A DNA stretch of 64,000 nucleotides, taken from contig NZ_BSUM01000001.1 of assembly GCF_030161595.1 (NCBI RefSeq), positions 1,736,001 to 1,800,000 of the forward strand. Reading direction: 5' to 3'. The translations under genes and the position numbers were made by a program. Numbering within the stretch: the first letter of the stretch is position 1; the number at the start of each line of letters is the position of its first letter. The notes beneath the pieces are model-generated. The model was not told the origin of the DNA. It saw nothing but the letters and a program-made list of their open reading frames with translations, and searched no databases. This DNA is from Litorihabitans aurantiacus (GTDB lineage Bacteria; Actinomycetota; Actinomycetes; Actinomycetales; Beutenbergiaceae). Shown piece by piece: positions 58,797 to 64,000 of the stretch.

Positions 58797-59674
58797 GGGC
58801 GACGTCGTCCTGCGCACGGCCCGTCGTCTGACGGCGGCGCTCGCCGACGGACCGCTCGTGCGCTCGGAGCTGCGCTGGCCGACCCTGGCGGGCACTGACC
58901 TCACCGGTGTGCGCAGCCTCGGCACCGCGAGCTACGGCAAGAACCTCCTGACGCGCTTCTCCGACGGGCGGACGCTGCACACCCACCTGCGGATGGACGG
59001 CACGTGGCGCGTCACGGCGACGCCGCCCGAGGGTGAGGGCCCGCGCCGTAGCGGCGCCGACGGCGTGCGCCGCTCGACCGGCGGCAGGCCGCGGGATCGC
59101 CGCGAGTCCTCGCGGTACGGCAGCGGGCCGCGTCGCTCCCAGGACGCCGGCAGCGACGTCCGTGCGGTCCTCGCGACGGCGACGTGGACCTGCACCGGGC
59201 ACCAGCTCGGGATGATGCACCTGCTGCGCACGCACGACGAAGCCCGGCTGCTCGCCCCTCTCGGCCCGGACGTGCTGGGCGAGGACTTCGGCGCCGCGGA
59301 GGAGGCGAGCATCGCCGTCGCCATCCACGCCCAGGGCGCGCGCGAGATCGGCGCCGTCCTGCTGGACCAGGGGTGCTCGCCGGCCTCGGGACGATCTACA
59401 TGGCCGAGACGCTCTTCCGCCACCGGGTCTCCCCTGGCGCGCCGCCGGAGACGTCCCCGACCCCGGCACGATGGCGGCCACGGCGCGACGTCTCATGCTG
59501 GCCTCGGCCGACGACCCGACCGGGCCGAACCAGCGCGGCTCGATGACGATGGTCTGCTACGGGCGATCCGGCGAGCCGTGCGTGCGCTGCACGACCCCGC
59601 TGCGCGACGGACGCGTCGGTGAGGCGCCGATGGACCGCATCGCCTACTACTGCCCGCGCTGCCAGCTGCGCTGA
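58789..59674 (+). CDS. nei: Endonuclease VIII-like DNA glycosylase (two frame breaks)
   Basis: Base-excision repair glycosylase/AP lyase for oxidised bases, about 295 aa after repair. It begins MPEGD (catalytic Pro2, Glu3), has [33 protein letters not shown] and a C-terminal zinc finger with Cys in [12 protein letters not shown] and YYCPRCQ. An Arg/Gly/Ser-rich insert of ~40 residues follows TATPPEGEG. Breaks lie at the G4 run 59370-59373 and at about 59438-59447; each needs one more base. The GTG at 58789 overlaps the end of lhr, so both are probably made together. Confidence 0.92.
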
Positions 59675-59694
59675 GCGCGGGTCCGACCCGCGCT
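59674..59694. terminator. Short hairpin between convergent nei and clgR
   Basis: AGCGCGGGT (59674-59682) and ACCCGCGCT (59686-59694) with a CCG loop. Confidence 0.5.
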
Positions 59695-59719
59695 GACCGC
59701 CGGCCCGGGGCCGGGGGTG

Positions 59720-60025
59720 TCAGACGGCGGCGGCGAGCGGGCGGACCGACGCCTCGAGGTCGGCGGGAACGGTGTCCGGGATGTGCTCGCCCTCGGCGAT
59801 CGCGATCCTGTCGCTGACCTCGCGCAGCACGCCCCACAGCGGGACGTCGAGGGCGTCGCACACCGAGCTCAGGAGCTCCGAGGACGCCTCCTTCTGACCG
59901 CGCTCGATCTCGGACAGGTACCCCAGCGACACGCGCGCCGACGCACTGACCTCGCGCAGCGTCTTGCTCTGGGCGAGGCGGACGTCACGAAGCACGTCTC
60001 CGAGCTCACGTCGAAGCAGGATCAT
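59720..60025 (-). CDS. clgR: XRE-family regulator ClgR
   Basis: Helix-turn-helix activator of Clp protease genes in actinobacteria, 101 aa. [52 protein letters not shown] is the characteristic ClgR helix-turn-helix, followed by [17 protein letters not shown] and a short C-terminal tail. The frame is open further upstream, but the ATG at 60025 with AGGGAGGGA fits the family start. Follows pgsA-cinA in the usual order. Confidence 0.93.
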   Translation of the reverse strand: MILLRRELGDVLRDVRLAQSKTLREVSASARVSLGYLSEIERGQKEASSELLSSVCDALDVPLWGVLREVSDRIAIAEGEHIPDTVPADLEASVRPLAAAV

Positions 60026-60263
60026 CGCTCGTCCCTCCCTGGGGCCGGTCTCCACCACCGCCAGCCGCGCGGCACCGGGTGCCGCCTCGACCTTTCCGCC
60101 ACGGTACCCCGCACGTGTGACAGGCGTGCGTCGCGGCTGCGACGATCCCGTGGCGGCGGCCGCCGACGGCGTGCCGCCGGCCGCGCGCAGCAGCGCCGGT
60201 CGTGGGATCGGTGAGAGACGTGCGGGGGCGTCCGGTGTCCTGTCCATCACTGGATGCAACGCG

Positions 60264-60794
60264 TCACGCGCCCGCGATGTTCCCGCCGATCGTGCCGGTG
60301 CGGCTCGCCCCGACGCAGCCGTCCGCAACCGCCGTCAGTGCGAGCGCGAGAGCGAGGTCGACGGCCGCGTCCCGCACGAGGGCGCGCGACCCCGCCAGCA
60401 GCACGCGGCGCACCCGCACGCGCCGACGGGCGACGACCGCGAGCGCGACGGTCCCGGCCGGGACGCCGTCGCTCGGCCCAGGACCCGCCACACCTGTCGT
60501 CGCGACCCCGACGTCCGCACCCAGGAGGGTGGCCGCGCCCCGCGCCATCGCGACCGCCACGGGTACCGACACCACCCCGTGCTCGGCCACGAGCGCGGGC
60601 TCGACGCCCAGGACGGTCGTCTTCACCCGGGTGTCGTAGGCGGTGACCCCGCCGCGGAGCACCGTCGAGGCCCCGGGCACCGCCACGACCGCCGAGCAGA
60701 GCGATCCCCCGGTGAGCGACTCGGCCACCGCGAGGCACAGACCGCCAGCACGCATCGCGGCCACGAGGTCCACCGCGACGGCGGAGGAGGTCAC
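60264..60794 (-). CDS. cinA: CinA C-terminal domain protein (nicotinamide-nucleotide amidohydrolase)
   Basis: 176 aa, the stand-alone CinA C-terminal (PncC) type that hydrolyses NMN to nicotinate mononucleotide. [46 protein letters not shown] and [25 protein letters not shown] are the conserved blocks. GTG start overlaps the pgsA stop (GTGA). The ~240 bp up to clgR hold no other gene. Confidence 0.92.
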   Translation of the reverse strand: MTSSAVAVDLVAAMRAGGLCLAVAESLTGGSLCSAVVAVPGASTVLRGGVTAYDTRVKTTVLGVEPALVAEHGVVSVPVAVAMARGAATLLGADVGVATTGVAGPGPSDGVPAGTVALAVVARRRVRVRRVLLAGSRALVRDAAVDLALALALTAVADGCVGASRTGTIGGNIAGA

Positions 60795-61387
60795 GGCACG
60801 GCGACGCGCGAGCGAGCGATGACCAGGCCGCGACGCACGTAGTCCAGACCCGTCACCACCGTCACGGCGAGGGCGACGTAGAGGATCACGAGCCCGACCA
60901 CGCGCATCGGGGTCGCGTCGACGAACGTGCCCCAGGGCACGAGGAGCACGATGATCGCGGTCATCTGGAGCGCGGTCTTGACCTTCCCTCCGAGCGAGGC
61001 GGGGATGATCGAGCGGCGCGCGAGGACCGCGCGCAGGACCGTGATGCCGAGCTCGCGAACCGCGATGAGGAGTGTCACCCACCAGGGGATCTCGCCGAGC
61101 GCCGACAGGGTGACGAACGCGCCCAGCGTCAGCGCCTTGTCCGCGATCGGGTCGGCCAGCGTCCCGAAGGCCGTGACAAGGTTGCGGGAGCGCGCGAGGT
61201 GCCCGTCGAGCTGGTCGGTGATCGAGGCCAGCACGAACACGACCAGCGCCCACCAGCGGGCCGCCGTCGTGTCGGCCAGCAGCAGGAGCACGAACACCGG
61301 GACGGCGGCGATGCGCCCGAGCGTGAGCGCGTTGGGGAGGTTCCACATCCCCGCGCGCCACTCCGCGGTGCTCCTGCGTCCGTTCAC
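60791..61387 (-). CDS. pgsA: CDP-diacylglycerol-glycerol-3-phosphate 3-phosphatidyltransferase
   Basis: Membrane enzyme of phosphatidylglycerol synthesis, 198 aa, about five helices. The CDP-alcohol phosphotransferase motif D-x2-DG-x2-AR-x8-G-x3-D-x3-D is visible as TDQLDGHLAR and GTLADPIADK. The CDP-alcohol family also includes phosphatidylinositol-phosphate synthases, but the context ftsK-pgsA-cinA-clgR supports PgsA. GTG start with TAGTGT six bases upstream. Confidence 0.93.
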   Translation of the reverse strand: MNGRRSTAEWRAGMWNLPNALTLGRIAAVPVFVLLLLADTTAARWWALVVFVLASITDQLDGHLARSRNLVTAFGTLADPIADKALTLGAFVTLSALGEIPWWVTLLIAVRELGITVLRAVLARRSIIPASLGGKVKTALQMTAIIVLLVPWGTFVDATPMRVVGLVILYVALAVTVVTGLDYVRRGLVIARSRVAVP

Positions 61388-61399
61388 GCCCCCACACTA
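61388..61399 (-). promoter_or_regulatory. Leaderless -10 element of pgsA
   Basis: Minus strand: TAGTGT (61399-61394), six bases, then GTG at 61387. Confidence 0.6.
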
Positions 61400-61421
61400 G
61401 GGGTCGAGCAGCGAGGCTCCC

Positions 61422-64000
61422 TCATCGGCCGGTGAGGCTCCACGCGTCCTCGGACTCCTCGTCGTCGTCCTCCGCCCAGACCTGCGGGCGCGAGGCGAGG
61501 TCGTCCGCGACGAGGTCGACGCCGGCGCCCGCCGCCGCACCTGGCGCGTCGTGCGACGACGTCGCGGTGGCCGCGCTCGGGCCACCGGACGGTGCCGCGG
61601 CGCCCTCGTCGCCCCGCAGCACGGCCAGCGTGCCGGGCAGGTCCTCGGGCGTCACCAGCACGTCGCGCGCCTTGGACCCCTCGGACGGGCCGACGATCTC
61701 GCGCGACTCCAGGAGATCCATGAGGCGACCGGCCTTGGCGAACCCGACGCGCAGCTTGCGCTGCAGCATCGAGGTGGATCCGAACTGCGTGGTCACCACG
61801 AGCTCGGCGGCCTGGAGCAGCAGCTCGAGGTCGTCGCCGATGTCCTCGTCCACCTGCTTCTTGGCCGCCACGACAGCGACGTCCTCGCGGTAGGTCGGCT
61901 TCAGCTGGCCCTTGACGTGCTCGACGACGGCGTGGACCTCGGACTCGGTGACCCAGGCGCCCTGGACGCGCATCGGCTTGGCCGCACCCATGGGGAGGAA
62001 CAGCGCGTCGCCCTGGCCGATGAGCTTCTCGGCACCCGGCTGGTCCAGCACGACGCGCGAGTCGGCGAGCGACGACGTCGCGAACGCCAGGCGGCTCGGC
62101 ACGTTCGCCTTGATGAGCCCGGTGACGACGTCGACCGACGGCCGCTGCGTCGCCAGGACGAGGTGGATGCCCGCCGCGCGCGCGAGCTGCGTGATGCGCT
62201 GGATGGAGGCCTCGACGTCGCGCGGCGCGACCATCATGAGGTCGGCGAGCTCGTCCACCACCACCAGCAGGTAGGGGTAGGGGGTGAGCACGCGCTCGCT
62301 GCCGGGCAGCGGCTGCACCCGTCCGGCCCGGACGGCCTTGTTGAAGTCGTCGATGTGCTTGAACCCGAAGTTGGCGAGGTCGTCGTAGCGCGCGTCCATC
62401 TCGCGCACGACCCAGTCGAGCGCCTCGGCGGCCTTCTTGGGGTTCGTGATGATCGGGGTGATGAGGTGCGGGATGCCCTCGTACATCGTGAGCTCGACGC
62501 GCTTGGGGTCCACGAGGATCATGCGGACCTCCTCGGGGGTGGCGCGCATCATGATCGAGACGATCATCGAGTTCACGAAGCTCGACTTGCCGGCGCCCGT
62601 GGCCCCGGCCACTAGCAGGTGCGGCATCTTGGCGAGGTTGGCGATGACGTAGCCGCCCTCGACGTCCTTGCCCACGCCCATCACCATCGGGTGCTCGTCG
62701 CGGTGCGCCACCGACGAGCGCAGCACGTCCCCGAGCACGACCGTCTCGCGGTCGGCGTTCGGGATCTCGATGCCGATCGCGGACTTGCCCGGGATCGGCG
62801 AGAGGATGCGGACGTCCGCGCTCGCGACGGCGTAGGAGATGTTCTTGCTCAGCGCCGTGACCCGCTCGACCTTGGTGCCGGCACCGAGCTCGACCTCGTA
62901 GCGCGTGACGGTCGGGCCGCGCGTGAACCCGGTGACCTCGGCGTCGACGGCGAACTGCGTCAGCACGTCCGTGAGCGCCTCGACCACCCGGTCGTTGGCC
63001 GCGCTGCGCTTCTTGTGCGGCGCGCCCTCGACCAGGACCTCGGCCCCGGGCAGCGTGTACGTCATCGAGGGGTCGAGCATCAGCTGCTCGGCGCGGGGCG
63101 GCAGCACCTGGGTGGGCGGCGCCTGCAGCTCGATCGGCTCGGTGATGGGCTCCGCGAGCTGAGCATCCGTGTCGGCGTCGGGCACGACGGCGTCCGGCGC
63201 GGGCCGGCGGGCGCGCGCGGGTCGCGCGGGTCGCTCGGCGCGCTGGACCCGCTCGTCGCCGACGGGCTCGGGCTCGGGCGTCTCCTCGTGCAGGTCGGGG
63301 CGCACGAACGCCTCGTCCGCGACGCGGTCCCCCACCTCGGTCGTGGACCCGCTCGCCGCCGCACGACCCTTGCGCCCGCGAGCGCGACCGAGCGCCCGGG
63401 CGGGCAGGTCGTCGTCGGCACCCTCGTCGTGGTCGGGGTCCTCGTCCGCGTGCTCGTCGTGGTCGGCGTGGTCGTCGTGAGCGCGCTCGCGCCCCGTCAC
63501 CCGCGCCCCCAGCCCGGCGAGCCGCTCGGGGATGGCGCGCACCGGCGTCGCCGTCAGCACGAGGACGCCGAAGAACGCCAGGATGACGAGGACGGGGACG
63601 GCCACCACGGTGCTCAGCAGCGCCGACATCGGGTTGGCGGCGAGCCAGCCCACGATGCCGCCCGCCTCCCGCAGGCCCGCCCAGCCCTGCTCGGGGTCGG
63701 GCAGGCCGTTACCCACCGCGAACAGGCCGCACGCGGAGAGGATGAGGATGCCCAGGGCGATCGAGATCCGTCCGTTGGCCTGCTCGGCGTCGGGCCGGCG
63801 CATCAGGCGCACGGCGAGACCGACCAGCAGCACGGGGATCACGACGGCGACGCGTCCGACCGCGCCGGCCGCCACCACGTGGATGACGTCGGAGCCGGAT
63901 CCGGTCAGCGAGAACCACTCGCGCGCGCCCACGGCGATCGCCAGCGCCACGAGGAGCAGCGCGAGGCCGTCGCGGCGCAGCGCCGGGTCGATCCCGCGCG
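61422..64000 (-). CDS. ftsK: DNA translocase FtsK, start cut by window edge
   Basis: Septal DNA pump that clears chromosomes during division. The visible 859 residues include membrane helices (VAVVIPVLLVGLAVRL, ILILSACGLFAVG, VPVLVILAFFGVLVL), an acidic/basic disordered linker (~150 residues), the alpha/beta motor with Walker A GATGAGKSS, Walker B LLVVVDELADLMM and IHLVLATQRPSVDVVTG, and a C-terminal gamma winged helix (TSMLQRKLRVGFAKAGRLMDLLE) that reads KOPS-type sites. The reading frame continues past 64000. Intact. Confidence 0.96.
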   Translation of the reverse strand, partial: RGIDPALRRDGLALLLVALAIAVGAREWFSLTGSGSDVIHVVAAGAVGRVAVVIPVLLVGLAVRLMRRPDAEQANGRISIALGILILSACGLFAVGNGLPDPEQGWAGLREAGGIVGWLAANPMSALLSTVVAVPVLVILAFFGVLVLTATPVRAIPERLAGLGARVTGRERAHDDHADHDEHADEDPDHDEGADDDLPARALGRARGRKGRAAASGSTTEVGDRVADEAFVRPDLHEETPEPEPVGDERVQRAERPARPARARRPAPDAVVPDADTDAQLAEPITEPIELQAPPTQVLPPRAEQLMLDPSMTYTLPGAEVLVEGAPHKKRSAANDRVVEALTDVLTQFAVDAEVTGFTRGPTVTRYEVELGAGTKVERVTALSKNISYAVASADVRILSPIPGKSAIGIEIPNADRETVVLGDVLRSSVAHRDEHPMVMGVGKDVEGGYVIANLAKMPHLLVAGATGAGKSSFVNSMIVSIMMRATPEEVRMILVDPKRVELTMYEGIPHLITPIITNPKKAAEALDWVVREMDARYDDLANFGFKHIDDFNKAVRAGRVQPLPGSERVLTPYPYLLVVVDELADLMMVAPRDVEASIQRITQLARAAGIHLVLATQRPSVDVVTGLIKANVPSRLAFATSSLADSRVVLDQPGAEKLIGQGDALFLPMGAAKPMRVQGAWVTESEVHAVVEHVKGQLKPTYREDVAVVAAKKQVDEDIGDDLELLLQAAELVVTTQFGSTSMLQRKLRVGFAKAGRLMDLLESREIVGPSEGSKARDVLVTPEDLPGTLAVLRGDEGAAAPSGGPSAATATSSHDAPGAAAGAGVDLVADDLASRPQVWAEDDDEESEDAWSLTGR

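Noticed and set aside
53721..58925. 1734-aa open frame opposite lhr
   Set aside because: Same antisense artefact of high GC coding sequence; composition is low-complexity and no motif is visible.

Overview
This window comes from a very GC-rich actinobacterium, most likely of the order Micrococcales. The evidence is a complete actinobacterial dcw cluster without ftsA, SepF and DivIVA downstream of ftsZ, a ClgR-type regulator, DUF3040 and DUF3046 proteins, a gluABCD glutamate transporter, and TCGAAC-N4-GTTCGA SOS boxes. All but the partial first gene are recognisable chromosomal genes, mostly housekeeping. I see no rRNA, tRNA, CRISPR array, insertion sequence or prophage. Genus cannot be fixed from the sequence alone.

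Layout. Positions 1-430 hold the end of a DUF4166 protein. Positions 529-4086 (minus) are dnaE, divergent from a DNA photolyase (4142-5523). From 25902 down to 5596 runs one long minus-strand division and envelope cluster: mraZ, rsmH, ftsL, ftsI, murE, murF, mraY, murD, ftsW, murG, murC, ftsQ, ftsZ, pgeF, sepF, yggT, divIVA, lspA, rluD. Next come a DUF3040 membrane protein, dinB divergent from a spermidine-synthase-like gene, a cold-shock gene, a PAC2 protein divergent from a HelD-type helicase, serA, nrdR, and the SOS pair LysM protein/lexA. These are followed by ldh, a DinG-type helicase, hflX, an RsmC-like methyltransferase, dapF, miaA, an EEP nuclease, two YbjN genes, miaB, gluABCD, recX, recA, DUF3046, lhr, nei, clgR, cinA, pgsA and the start-truncated ftsK.

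How it works together. The left 26 kb makes and regulates the septum and the peptidoglycan precursor, with MraZ-box-like repeats in front of mraZ. The right half is rich in DNA repair and SOS functions. LexA boxes stand in front of dinB, the LysM/lexA pair and recA, so a whole SOS circuit (sensor RecA, repressor LexA, a predicted division inhibitor and a lesion-bypass polymerase) lies inside the window.

Two global observations matter for reading the rest. First, seventeen genes carry reading-frame breaks (twenty in all). Nineteen are repaired by adding one base, nearly always a G or C in a short G/C run. They fall in essential genes (ftsZ, murC-F, ftsW, ftsI, lexA), so I treat them as assembly errors and give full-length coordinates for those genes. 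Second, at least eleven genes have a -10-like hexamer (usually TANNNT) exactly six bases before their start codon, the mark of leaderless transcripts. I used this, and stop/start overlaps (ATGA or GTGA), to choose starts.

I found no clearly undescribed biological system. The most unusual sequence is a 22-bp tandem repeat between dapF and the RsmC-like gene, followed by an inverted second set of GTGGAG boxes near mraZ.
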